Source of the DNA: Poritiphilus sp965212595 | GTDB lineage: Bacteria; Bacteroidota; Bacteroidia; Flavobacteriales; Flavobacteriaceae | DNA: 64,000 nucleotides | Direction of reading: 5' to 3' | Assembly (NCBI GenBank): GCA_965212595.1 | Contig: CBDBVE010000007.1 | Coordinates: 620,001 to 684,000, forward strand | Part shown: positions 19,052-26,627 of the stretch, one piece after another | Layout: every line of letters starts with the position of its first letter | Numbering within the stretch: the stretch's first letter is position 1 | The notes under the pieces: model-generated | Database searches by the model: none | Seen by the model: the letters and a program-made list of their open reading frames with translations, nothing else | What the model was told of the DNA's origin: nothing | Position numbers and translations under genes: made by a program

Positions 19052-19187
19052 CCTTAAATAGGCAAATACCCACGCTTTGCGCCAGAGAATCTCATAGTGT
19101 TATTTTTTTGTCGTGAACAGGGCTATTTAATATCAAGGGCCTGTTAAACCCTGGCTTTATTCAGACTAGCTATTCTTCGGAAATGCC

Positions 19188-19195
19188 TATATTTG
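19188..19195 (+). promoter_or_regulatory. Candidate -10 box for the hydrolase/engB pair
   Basis: TATATTTG matches TAnnTTTG and lies 27 bases upstream of the ATG at 19222, in a 170-base gap with no other signal. No clear -33 TTG is seen at the usual distance. Confidence 0.45.
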
Positions 19196-19221
19196 CCAAC
19201 TGATACCAGAAGCAGTCCTTA

Positions 19222-19986
19222 ATGGAAGAAAAAATTATTACCGAAGGAAAATACAGGTATATCGAGGTAGGGGAAGGTACTCCGATGATTATTTTGCATG
19301 GGTTAATGGGGGGGCTGAGTAATTTTCACGGTGTAACGGACTATTTCCCCAACAAGGGATACCAGGTATTGGTTCCGGAACTTCCTATTTACGACATGCC
19401 TATGCACAAGACGAACGTAAAGAACTTTGCCAAGTTTCTTGAGAAGTTCATTGAGTTCAAAGGTCTGAAGGATGTTATTTTATTGGGTAACTCCCTTGGC
19501 GGGCATATTGGCTTATTGCACACCAAATTATATCCAGAAATGGTGAAGGCTCTGGTCATAACAGGCAGTTCTGGCCTGTATGAAAGCGCTATGGGTGATG
19601 GCTATCCAAAACGCGGTGATTACGAATTTATTAAGAAAAAGGCCCAGGATGTCTTCTACGATCCGGATGTAGCTACAAAAGAAATTGTAGACGAAGTCTT
19701 TGCAACTGTTAACGACCGGATGAAACTGGTAAAGACCTTGTCTATTGCCAAAAGCGCCATACGCCATAATATGTCCAAGGATCTTCCAAACATGAAAACT
19801 CCGACTTGCATTATTTGGGGTGAGAATGATACCGTTACCCCTCCCAATGTGGCCAAAGAATTCCACGAACTCCTCCCGGATTCCCAACTTTTTTGGATAG
19901 AAAAATGTGGACATGCACCCATGATGGAGCACCCAGAGGAGTTCAATAAGATTTTGGAGGCCTGGCTAGATAAGCGCAGTTTCTAA
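19222..19986 (+). CDS. Alpha/beta-fold hydrolase
   Basis: Cytoplasmic hydrolase of 254 residues with no signal peptide. It has the oxyanion segment ILHGLMGG, the nucleophile elbow GNSLGG (Ser91), a late acid in IIWGENDTVTPP and the catalytic His in CGHAPMMEHPEEF, so the catalytic triad is complete. The substrate cannot be told from sequence. It lies 13 bases upstream of engB and is probably co-transcribed, an arrangement I believe recurs in Flavobacteriaceae. Confidence 0.88.
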   Translation: MEEKIITEGKYRYIEVGEGTPMIILHGLMGGLSNFHGVTDYFPNKGYQVLVPELPIYDMPMHKTNVKNFAKFLEKFIEFKGLKDVILLGNSLGGHIGLLHTKLYPEMVKALVITGSSGLYESAMGDGYPKRGDYEFIKKKAQDVFYDPDVATKEIVDEVFATVNDRMKLVKTLSIAKSAIRHNMSKDLPNMKTPTCIIWGENDTVTPPNVAKEFHELLPDSQLFWIEKCGHAPMMEHPEEFNKILEAWLDKRSF

Positions 19987-19999
19987 ATTCCTCAGGAAA

Positions 20000-20626
20000 A
20001 TGAAAATAAAGTCGGCAGACTTTGTAATGAGCAACTCTCAAGTGGCAAAATGCCCGGCAGAACCGCTTCCTGAATATGCTTTCATAGGGCGTTCTAATGT
20101 TGGAAAATCTTCTCTAATCAATATGCTTACCCAGCGTAAGAACCTCGCAAAAACCTCTGGCCGGCCAGGAAAAACACAGCTTATTAATCACTTTAAAATT
20201 AATGGAAACTGGTTTTTGGTTGACCTTCCTGGTTACGGTTACGCCAGAGTTTCTAAAAAGGACAAAAAAACGTTTCAAAAGTATATTACAGACTATTTCA
20301 AGGAACGCCGCCAGCTACTTAGTGCGTTTGTCCTCATAGATATCAGACATGAGCCCCAAAAAGTAGATCTGGAGTTTATGCAGTGGTTAGGGGAAAATAT
20401 GATCCCATTTTCCATAGTTTTCACAAAGGCCGACAAACTAAAACCCGCATCTCTGACTACTAAGGTTGCTCAATACAAGGAAAAGCTTCTATCAGGGGCC
20501 TGGGAGGAAGTCCCCAACTGCTTCCTAACCTCATCGGCCCATGGTACCGGGAGGGAAGAACTCTTAAATTATATTGAAGGTATTAACAGAGATTTTTACC
20601 GGGAAAGTAAGGGAAGGTTTAATTAA
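20000..20626 (+). CDS. engB: Ribosome biogenesis GTP-binding protein EngB (YsxC/YihA)
   Basis: Small GTPase of 208 residues needed for assembly of the large ribosomal subunit. The G1 loop is GRSNVGKSS (residues 30-38), the switch II/G3 region DLPGYGYARVSK, and the G4 motif TKADKL. The N-terminal FVMSNSQVAKCP is typical of the family. It ends 10 bases before the convergent gene at 20637. Confidence 0.96.
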   Translation: MKIKSADFVMSNSQVAKCPAEPLPEYAFIGRSNVGKSSLINMLTQRKNLAKTSGRPGKTQLINHFKINGNWFLVDLPGYGYARVSKKDKKTFQKYITDYFKERRQLLSAFVLIDIRHEPQKVDLEFMQWLGENMIPFSIVFTKADKLKPASLTTKVAQYKEKLLSGAWEEVPNCFLTSSAHGTGREELLNYIEGINRDFYRESKGRFN

Positions 20627-20636
20627 GTGGAGCAAA

Positions 20637-21011
20637 CTATCTTCGAGCTAGAATTAAATCTATAAGATCTTGAGCGCCCTTTAATCTTTCAAATTCTTCG
20701 GTACTAATAAACATTTGTAGCTCGCCTTGTTCTGCTGCAAGAACCGTAGGATACGTAAAAGAATATCCGAACTTGGAAGCGTATTCCTTTTCAAACTCGT
20801 CCTTATGTAAAAATTCGAGCTCCAGATCCGTGTTTTGCCGAAATTTTTTCCAGAGGGAATTTTCGGTAAATACACCATAAGTAATATCGCAAAGCTTACA
20901 CTCATAGGTACTCGGACTAAGTACTTTATGAGCACCATCAAGTATGGCATTTCGGATGCCTGAGTTAGCATTGTAGACGAAAATTAATTTTTGAAGCTTT
21001 CCTTCCGGCAT
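20637..21011 (-). CDS. Conserved protein of unknown function with a CxxC motif
   Basis: Protein of 124 residues from the ATG at 21011; a TTG at 21026 would add five residues but is a weaker start. It contains LIFVYNANSG near the N-terminus, a Cys pair in YECKLCDITYG, and FSYTYPTVLA-like text (read FGYSFTYPTVLA) before the C-terminus. The Cys pair sits in a loop and could be redox active or bind metal, but I see no thioredoxin fold signature strong enough to name it. It is convergent with engB and divergent from the metallo-beta-lactamase gene. Confidence 0.7.
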   Translation of the reverse strand: MPEGKLQKLIFVYNANSGIRNAILDGAHKVLSPSTYECKLCDITYGVFTENSLWKKFRQNTDLELEFLHKDEFEKEYASKFGYSFTYPTVLAAEQGELQMFISTEEFERLKGAQDLIDLILARR

Positions 21012-21062
21012 ATTGGAGCGGATCAAATTTGAATTATATTTAAGTCAATTTAGAAGAAAATA

Positions 21063-21809
21063 ATGAGTAAACTCTCCAGAACAGCTAATATAGTGCTGTT
21101 GATACTACTTTTTCTCAATTGTAAGTCCAAAAAACTGGAAACAACTTACAATACTGAAAGCTTACAAATCATTCCGTTGTCAAACAACTGTTATCTACAC
21201 ATCTCTTTTATTGACATCCCTGATTACGGTAAATTTAAGTGCAATGGACTTATTTTTATGAAGGAAGGGGAAGCCATGGTATTTGATACCCCGGCCACTC
21301 AGGAGGACTCACAAGAGCTCATTGATTGGCTACAAAGGGAAAAGAAACTGGAAGTCATTGCCGTTGTGGTCAATCACTTTCACGATGACGCGCTTGGAGG
21401 CTTGCCCTCTTTTCACAAGGCGGGTATTATCTCATATGCCAATAACAAGACCATAGAATTAGCCAGTGCGAAAGGCGGCGTTGAACTACCCCAAAATGGC
21501 TTCGATCAAAGCCTGGAATTAAGAGTAGGTAAATCAAAGGTGATCAATCGGTTTTTTGGAGAAGCCCATACTGCAGACAATATTGTGAGTTATATTCCTG
21601 ATGAGGCATTGCTTTTCGGAGGATGTATGATGAAATCGCTGGAAGCAAGCAAAGGAAATCTGGAAGATGCAAATATCGCCGAATGGAGTAATACAATCAC
21701 CAAAATAAAGGAGGCTTATCCCCACCTTAAAATCGTGGTCCCGGGACATGGCGCAGTTGGGGACGATTCCTTATTAGACTATACCATTGAACTCTTCTCC
21801 TCGAATTAA
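21063..21809 (+). CDS. Subclass B1 metallo-beta-lactamase, predicted lipoprotein
   Basis: Zinc hydrolase of 248 residues. All B1 ligands are present: His105, His107 and Asp109 in HFHDD, His169 in GEAHTADN, Cys188 in FGGCMMK and His229 in VPGHG. Lys191, three residues after the cysteine, and the GNLEDAN segment match the substrate-binding Lys and Asn regions of B1 enzymes. A signal peptide ending LLFLNC suggests lipidation at Cys20, so the enzyme would be membrane anchored in the periplasm. Carbapenem hydrolysis is plausible from the family but not shown by sequence. It is transcribed alone, followed by a TetR gene in the same direction. Confidence 0.9.
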   Translation: MSKLSRTANIVLLILLFLNCKSKKLETTYNTESLQIIPLSNNCYLHISFIDIPDYGKFKCNGLIFMKEGEAMVFDTPATQEDSQELIDWLQREKKLEVIAVVVNHFHDDALGGLPSFHKAGIISYANNKTIELASAKGGVELPQNGFDQSLELRVGKSKVINRFFGEAHTADNIVSYIPDEALLFGGCMMKSLEASKGNLEDANIAEWSNTITKIKEAYPHLKIVVPGHGAVGDDSLLDYTIELFSSN

Positions 21810-21850
21810 TATACTATTTTTTAGGATCTAAAAACTAATACGTATATTTA

Positions 21851-21864
21851 TAAGTGATTACTCA
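21851..21864 (+). promoter_or_regulatory. TetR operator candidate 1 (autoregulatory)
   Basis: TAAGTGATTACTCA, part of an AGTGA-ttac-TCACT inverted repeat, lies 8 bases before the ATG of the TetR-family gene. It matches the operator at 22446-22459 at 11 of 14 positions. Confidence 0.65.
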
Positions 21865-21872
21865 CTATAAAA

Positions 21873-22394
21873 ATGTCTGATCGAAAAGAAAAAATATTAG
21901 CTCATGCCCTTGAACTATTTGCGAAAGATGGCTATGCCGCGGTTTCTACCAGTAAGATCGCCAAAAGAGCTGAAGTATCTGAAGGTCTGATTTTCAGGCA
22001 TTTTGAAACTAAAAAAGGTTTACTCGACGCCATCGTGGAGCAGGCAAGAGAAAAGACGATAAATCTCTTTGCGCCTATCATTCTTCAGGCCGACCCCACA
22101 AAAGCCATAAAAATGGCTATTTCGTTTCCCTTGGAAATTCCGAAAGAAGAATACCCTTTTTGGAGGCTTCAATTTAAGCTGCAATGGGAGCCAGACAGGG
22201 GTACAGAACACAAAATGGAGCCATTAACCAACAAGTTGGCATGGGCCTTCGCGCAATTAAAATACAAATCTCCAAAAAATGAGGCGCAAATTCTGGTATA
22301 TGTGATTGAGGGGATTTTAATGTCCGTTTTACACTATGGCCCAGGCGAACAGATACCTTTGAAGAAACTACTATTTAAAAAGTACACTTCATAA
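21873..22394 (+). CDS. TetR/AcrR-family transcriptional regulator
   Basis: One-component repressor of 173 residues. The N-terminal helix-turn-helix (about residues 8-52) is well formed: ILAHALELFAKDGYAAVSTSKIAKRAEVSEGLIFRHFETKKGLL. The C-terminal ligand domain is short and gives no clue to the inducer. Matching palindromes lie directly upstream and 52 bases downstream of the gene, so it probably represses itself and a second target. No efflux pump, oxidoreductase or other usual TetR target follows in the next 300 bases. Confidence 0.9.
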   Translation: MSDRKEKILAHALELFAKDGYAAVSTSKIAKRAEVSEGLIFRHFETKKGLLDAIVEQAREKTINLFAPIILQADPTKAIKMAISFPLEIPKEEYPFWRLQFKLQWEPDRGTEHKMEPLTNKLAWAFAQLKYKSPKNEAQILVYVIEGILMSVLHYGPGEQIPLKKLLFKKYTS

Positions 22395-22445
22395 GTACTT
22401 GCGCCGAGAAGAAAAATGTAGTAACCTAGTCATTTACATCACAAG

Positions 22446-22459
22446 TGAGTGAACACTCA
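22446..22459. promoter_or_regulatory. TetR operator candidate 2
   Basis: TGAGTGAACACTCA is a perfect palindrome with 6-bp arms (TGAGTG-aa-CACTCA), the size and symmetry typical of TetR sites. It closely resembles the site in front of the TetR gene. Confidence 0.65.
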
Positions 22460-22717
22460 TTTTAGGCTAACGATCGCTAAGCTAAATCTAATAAAGAAAA
22501 AGTTCTCATTCGCAATTAGCAAAACCTACAGGGAAATCTAAACCAACTCCTTAGGCTTGTTGGACAAAAAAATGGTATTGCATAGGGCGCAAGGGAAAGA
22601 CAGCAAATTGACTTCACAACTGAAGGAGGCCCAAAAGTACTTCTTGTGAAAGCTCCCATGACGAATTAGGCAAATACTTGTCTTATGCTATCTTAAATAA
22701 AACATAAATATTTTTTT

Positions 22718-22742
22718 TAGTTAGTTTAACTAACTATATTTG
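22718..22742 (+). promoter_or_regulatory. MarR operator A overlapping the -10 box of the thioredoxin-like gene
   Basis: TAGTTAGTTTAACTAACTA (22718-22736) is a perfect inverted repeat with 9-bp arms around one T. It overlaps TATATTTG (22735-22742), an exact TAnnTTTG -10 match, 35 bases before the ATG at 22778. A repressor bound here would block the promoter. Related copies stand before the next two genes. Confidence 0.8.
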
Positions 22743-22777
22743 TATCAATTATATTAATCCATTTAAATCGAATTAAA

Positions 22778-23017
22778 ATGAAAAAAGTAACCTTCTATCA
22801 CGCCGGCTGCCCGGTGTGTATTAATGCTGAGAAAGAAATTTTGAATTTGGTAGATCGCGATAAGACACGTATTGATATCGTGCATCTAGGTGAAGAACCC
22901 TCGCAGCTAAACGTTGCCGAGGACTTAGGCGTTCAGTCTGTTCCCGCCCTGGTACTTGAGAATAAGAACGTGCTGCATATCAATTTCGGGGCCGCATTGA
23001 GCGACCTGAAATCTTAA
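22778..23017 (+). CDS. Small thioredoxin/glutaredoxin-like protein
   Basis: Protein of 79 residues: VTFYHAGCPVC places a CPVC redox pair (Cys11, Cys14) at the start of the first helix of a thioredoxin fold. DLGVQSVPALVL later supplies the cis-proline (SVPA). No signal peptide is visible, so it acts in the cytoplasm. Its partner is unknown. It is the first gene under operator A, and its family of small CxxC proteins often works with metal- or redox-responsive regulators. The next gene has its own operator copy, so the two may be co-transcribed or separately controlled. Confidence 0.88.
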   Translation: MKKVTFYHAGCPVCINAEKEILNLVDRDKTRIDIVHLGEEPSQLNVAEDLGVQSVPALVLENKNVLHINFGAALSDLKS

Positions 23018-23033
23018 AAAATTTTCTTCTATA

Positions 23034-23052
23034 TAGTTAGTTTAACTAATTT
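23034..23052 (+). promoter_or_regulatory. MarR operator B
   Basis: TAGTTAGTTTAACTAATTT matches operator A at 17 of 19 positions and ends 8 bases before the lipoprotein ATG. A second binding site this close to the start could repress an internal promoter or act as a roadblock. Confidence 0.75.
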
Positions 23053-23059
23053 AATAATC

Positions 23060-23800
23060 ATGAAAAAGACATTCAAAATAGCAATAGCCCTTAGCGCGGT
23101 AGTGTTTACACTTTCTTGCAGTAGCCAGGTAACCAACGAATCTCGGGAATTCAAAAAATCGGAAGACCTGAAAATTACCGACGTAGCTGTAAGCAATATT
23201 CCAGAATTAGAGCAATTGGTTTTCACCATTACCGTAAAGGGTACTGCGGGGCAAATTACCCCAATGAAAGTGGGCCAAATGGATGGCGCTCCTGTTTTAG
23301 GCTATGTATTTCCGACCAGCCTTTCATCAGAAGATGTAGGGTTTTCTAAAACCGATGGGATTGTGGCTTTGGCGCTTACCTCGCATCCAGACTTCGATGA
23401 TACACCACTTTGGGACGAAAACTCAAACGCAATCTATGACGACGATGGCATTGTTTGGCATCCGCACTGGGTAGTATTGCACGAAGATCCCAGAGTTCCC
23501 GGAGGGCTGTCTGTTAAGCAATTCAAGAAGGGAGATTCTGAAGTGCGCTTGCCTCCCACCAACCCCGGAATGCCCATGTATATGGATTCACCAGGATTTC
23601 CGGTGGTGACCAGTGGAAATACTATCAAAGTGGTAGTTCCGGCATACCGAATAAACAGGAAAACCAGTTTCAAGTTTGACGCGGTTACAGCATATATGCA
23701 GGTAAATACTACCAATGAAGATTTACCATTATTGGGTGTTTACAACGTATATAGTATTGCTTCAGGAGATCTTTCATTGCCTTATAGCGTAACAGACTAA
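23060..23800 (+). CDS. Predicted lipoprotein of unknown function in the MarR regulon
   Basis: Exported protein of 246 residues. The signal peptide MKKTFKIAIALSAVVFTLSC ends in a good lipobox with lipidation at Cys20, so it is membrane anchored facing the periplasm or the surface. The mature part looks mostly beta. It includes an acidic segment (HPDFDDTPLWDENSNAIYDD) that could bind calcium and a His/Trp motif, VWHPHWVVLHED, that could bind metal. I do not recognise the family. It lies between the thioredoxin-like gene and the MarR gene, each preceded by the same operator, so it belongs to one response whose signal is unknown. Confidence 0.75.
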   Translation: MKKTFKIAIALSAVVFTLSCSSQVTNESREFKKSEDLKITDVAVSNIPELEQLVFTITVKGTAGQITPMKVGQMDGAPVLGYVFPTSLSSEDVGFSKTDGIVALALTSHPDFDDTPLWDENSNAIYDDDGIVWHPHWVVLHEDPRVPGGLSVKQFKKGDSEVRLPPTNPGMPMYMDSPGFPVVTSGNTIKVVVPAYRINRKTSFKFDAVTAYMQVNTTNEDLPLLGVYNVYSIASGDLSLPYSVTD

Positions 23801-23811
23801 GTACTCTTTTT

Positions 23812-23853
23812 ACCCCAAATAGTTAGGTAAACTAATTGTTTGGGGTTATTTTT
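23812..23853 (+). terminator. Hairpin terminator enclosing MarR operator C
   Basis: ACCCCAAA (23812-23819) can pair with TTTGGGGT (23839-23846), followed by TATTTTTA, which looks like a rho-independent terminator for the lipoprotein gene. The loop contains TAGTTAGGTAAACTAATTG (23820-23838), a third copy of the operator matching copy A at 15 of 19 positions, 21 bases before the marR-like GTG start. Confidence 0.65.
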
Positions 23854-23858
23854 AGCCT

Positions 23859-24458
23859 GTGAAGAGCTTTGACCCGGAATATCAAAACCATCGGATAGAA
23901 GGAAAGATTGTTGTTGCCCTGGAGCGTATTTCTGAGGCCTTCAAGGTCTTGCTATGGCAGAAGGGCAAGGAGCATGGCTTAACTCCCCTACAGCTACAAG
24001 TATTACTGTTTATCAACTATCATACTCCAGAAAAATGCAAGGTCAACTACCTGGCACAAGAATTCAATCTTACTAAAGCTACCATTAGTGAAACCATAAG
24101 GTTGTTAACGAAGAAGGAATTTGTTGTAAAGCAACCAGATCTGAAGGATAGCCGAAGCTACAGCATTTCTCTTTCAAAGAAGGGCGAAAATACCGTTAAA
24201 GAAACCAGCGATTTCGCTTCGGTGATTGAAGAGCCCTTGCACACCATGTCTGTAAATCGAAAGGAAAATCTGTATAAAGACCTAAGAGATATTATTTTGA
24301 TGTTATCTAAGTCTGGGGTAATTACAGTGCAAAGAATGTGCAACTCTTGTCGGTTTTTCAAAAAGGGAGAGGAGCAAAACTATTGCCTTTTTCTTGAAAA
24401 AGAATTGAAGGAAGCAGATATACGTGTAGATTGCCCGGAGCATGAGGCTGCCGTTTGA
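23859..24458 (+). CDS. MarR-family regulator with a C-terminal four-cysteine domain
   Basis: Winged-helix regulator of 199 residues starting at GTG. The MarR DNA-binding part is clear: LTPLQLQVLLF, VNYLAQEFNLTKATISETIRLLTKKEFV and the wing DLKDSRSYSISLSKKG. Unusually for MarR, a tail follows with Cys161 and Cys164 (MCNSC), Cys176 (NYC) and Cys192 (VDCPEHE), a spacing suited to a Zn site or an iron-sulfur cluster. Cys60 is separate. Three copies of one operator precede this gene and its two upstream neighbours, so it probably controls all three, sensing redox state or a metal through the tail. Confidence 0.88.
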   Translation: MKSFDPEYQNHRIEGKIVVALERISEAFKVLLWQKGKEHGLTPLQLQVLLFINYHTPEKCKVNYLAQEFNLTKATISETIRLLTKKEFVVKQPDLKDSRSYSISLSKKGENTVKETSDFASVIEEPLHTMSVNRKENLYKDLRDIILMLSKSGVITVQRMCNSCRFFKKGEEQNYCLFLEKELKEADIRVDCPEHEAAV

Positions 24459-24459
24459 A

Positions 24460-24565
24460 CTAATTTTGTTCCCATTTTAACTTTTCAGCAAAAAACGCGA
24501 AAATCCTTTATGGTTGCCATCATTTTTTCATCTTTGATTGTGCTGGTAAAAATGTCAGATAACAC
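24460..24565 (-). pseudogene. Decayed duplicate of the 3' end of gldC
   Basis: Read on the minus strand this stretch encodes VLSDIFTSTIKDEKMMATIKDF and, after a one-base frame change, AFFAEKLKWEQN and a stop. The end of GldC, encoded at 26628-26963, reads SLSDTFMKATQDEKMTATMKDF followed by CAYFAEKLELSK. The match covers about 35 codons, has no start and is frameshifted. It lies 5 bases beyond the stop of the serine hydrolase gene, so hydrolase and relic form a unit beside intact gldC. Confidence 0.8.
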
Positions 24566-24570
24566 CTATA

Positions 24571-26370
24571 TCACTTTCTTTTTGCCTTCATTGTCCCGTT
24601 GGGCTGAATTACAAGCAGCTCTGTGATCTCATTGTCTGCAGACTCTAAAAATTCTACCCTGAAATTCTCCAGAGACTTTAGTGAGAACTTATGTCTAGCG
24701 GTAGCGAGCAATTCGTATTCTGGCTGTCCTGGGGCAAAAATGTATAGCTTGTCTTCATTTTTTATAAAGACTTTTATGACCATTGAAGTACCCAGTAGTT
24801 CAAAATCTCCAATATAGCGTTTCAACATATCTTTACCGACTTCAATAGAATTGGTTCTACGTATAAATTCTACTTTAGGGTGCATTGCATCAGGAAAGTT
24901 CATTACCACACTAGAAATTTCGCCATCAGTATTGGTGTTAAAGTTTAAACGTACAGGTGTCGGGTCTTCAACGTCTATTTTGTTATTGACAAACTCGAAA
25001 AGATCAAATACGCTGTAGTAGGCATGTTTTAAATACAATTTCTTTTTTGCAAAATTAGCAAAGAGGCTATCGCTTTTCTTTTTTACAGTGAATGCTCCAT
25101 ATCCATGATTTTCGAATGCACCTACATAGTCCTCCAAGTTATGAGACAATTCGGCTTCTTGTGGTTTTGAGGGTTGCTCTTCTTCTTTATTTTTCGCTTT
25201 GGCTTTTCTTTCTGCATACCTCATAGCCCATTTAGTTTTTGGAGCCTTCAACATCCGATCCGCAATTGTATTTCCCACCAGTCTGGGTACTGCAGAGCTA
25301 CTTTGATTCGTCAAAACGACAATTCCAAAATCATCAGCCGGGAAGAATACCACATTAGCGCTGAAGCCATCAATATTTCCACCGTGTTCCACCTTGTAAT
25401 GCCCTTTATAGGATGAGAGGAACCATCCATAACCGTAATTTGAAAAATGAGTTCCCGGGAATTCCTTAGCTGGAAGACCTGGCCTAATTACCATTTGAGA
25501 ACTTATCGCCTCATTAACATAAGATTCTGACAATATTTGGTTGCCGTTGAATTTTCCTTTGTTCAGCCATAACATAAGCCAGTTTGCCATATCACTTGCA
25601 CTGCTATTAATGCTTCCGGCAGGACTCATCCCAGCAAGATTGTAATAGTTCATTTTTTCCGGTATGCCATCCTTTTTCAATTGATACCCTAAGGCCACAT
25701 TAGAACTCTTCCCAAGGGCTTCAACAGAGACATTAGACCTGGACATGTTTAGTGGCTGAAGAATTCGATCTCTTATATTTTCTTCCCAACTCTTCCCCGT
25801 GAGTCTCTCTGCTATGACGCCCTGTGCCAGGTACATGAAATTATTGTAGTTCCATTGCTCTCTTACTCTTGTAAGGGGTTCCTGGTAGGCCACTCTTTGC
25901 AGCAAGCTGTCTTTTACAGATGTCGGGAAAAAATATAAGGAGTAATCATGTCTGGCTAATCCAGTACGGTGACTCATTAAGTCTTTTACGATTATAGCGC
26001 TATTCATCTCGGCTGTAATGAAGCGCAATTCTGGAATGTACTTCAGCGGACTATCATCAAAGGAAATCTTGTCTTCTTGACGCAATTGACCAAGGAGAGC
26101 AGCGGTAAAAGCCTTAGTACTCGAACCTATTGCGAACAGTGTATTTTTATCTACAGGAACTTTTTTTTCGTAGTCACGATAACCATAACCCTCGAGGTAT
26201 ATCACCCTCTCGCCTTTCACCACTGCTACTGCAAAGCCGGGCGCTTTAGTGACTTTAAGAATAGCATCTAAATCATTTTCTATTCCTCTTAGAGGATTGT
26301 CCTTTTGAGCAAGCAGTTGAGATAGTGAAACAACAATGCAAAGCGCGGTAAATATTTTTTTGGCAACCAT
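24571..26370 (-). CDS. Serine hydrolase of the beta-lactamase class C/PBP4-like fold, with C-terminal DUF3471-type domain
   Basis: Exported protein of 599 residues with a signal peptide ending near SLSQLLAQ. The serine beta-lactamase-type domain (about residues 30-370) has the SxxK nucleophile in AIGSSTKAF, the YxN motif in NYNNFMYLAQG and HGG in YKVEHGGNIDGF. After a Lys/Glu-rich linker (KAKNKEEEQPSKPQEAE) comes a C-terminal beta domain of the DUF3471 type. Such proteins are usually peptidases or esterases of unknown substrate, not resistance beta-lactamases. It is a single gene flanked by intact gldC and a gldC relic. Confidence 0.88.
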   Translation of the reverse strand: MVAKKIFTALCIVVSLSQLLAQKDNPLRGIENDLDAILKVTKAPGFAVAVVKGERVIYLEGYGYRDYEKKVPVDKNTLFAIGSSTKAFTAALLGQLRQEDKISFDDSPLKYIPELRFITAEMNSAIIVKDLMSHRTGLARHDYSLYFFPTSVKDSLLQRVAYQEPLTRVREQWNYNNFMYLAQGVIAERLTGKSWEENIRDRILQPLNMSRSNVSVEALGKSSNVALGYQLKKDGIPEKMNYYNLAGMSPAGSINSSASDMANWLMLWLNKGKFNGNQILSESYVNEAISSQMVIRPGLPAKEFPGTHFSNYGYGWFLSSYKGHYKVEHGGNIDGFSANVVFFPADDFGIVVLTNQSSSAVPRLVGNTIADRMLKAPKTKWAMRYAERKAKAKNKEEEQPSKPQEAELSHNLEDYVGAFENHGYGAFTVKKKSDSLFANFAKKKLYLKHAYYSVFDLFEFVNNKIDVEDPTPVRLNFNTNTDGEISSVVMNFPDAMHPKVEFIRRTNSIEVGKDMLKRYIGDFELLGTSMVIKVFIKNEDKLYIFAPGQPEYELLATARHKFSLKSLENFRVEFLESADNEITELLVIQPNGTMKAKRK

Positions 26371-26627
26371 AATAATTTGATTGATTTCAACCTACTTTTT
26401 TGTAGTGTCGGGGTCTAATATAATATGGTCTTAGTTCGAATTTGTAGGCGCTTATAAGGTCGGTCTAAATTTGCCTTATTTTAACATTTAAGCTATTTAT
26501 TGGCGTTCAAAGTGCAGTTCTTAAGTTCTACAATTCAGTTGAGGGAATTTTTTTGTTCTGACTTGATGTCCCGGAAGATAAATTCAGGAGAAAAACTCTT
26601 GTTGGATCGCTGGTGAAGTCTAAAATA

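Larger units (their letters stand above)
22395..22777. other. Intergenic region holding two operators and possible gene remnants
   Basis: No gene of useful length. It contains TetR operator 2 (22446-22459) and, at its right end, the MarR operator and promoter (22718-22742). Between them a 25-codon ORF starting near 22572 (MVLHRAQGKDSKL...) has no recognisable relatives and stops early. It may be the relic of a gene once driven from operator 2. Confidence 0.5.

Noticed and set aside
22572..22649. A 25-codon ORF downstream of TetR operator 2
   Set aside because: Too short and without recognisable similarity; mentioned only as a possible relic.
24571..26370. Calling the serine hydrolase an AmpC beta-lactamase
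   Set aside because: Motifs fit the broad class C/PBP4-like family, but the large DUF3471-type C-terminal domain and the HGG motif are typical of peptidase/esterase relatives.
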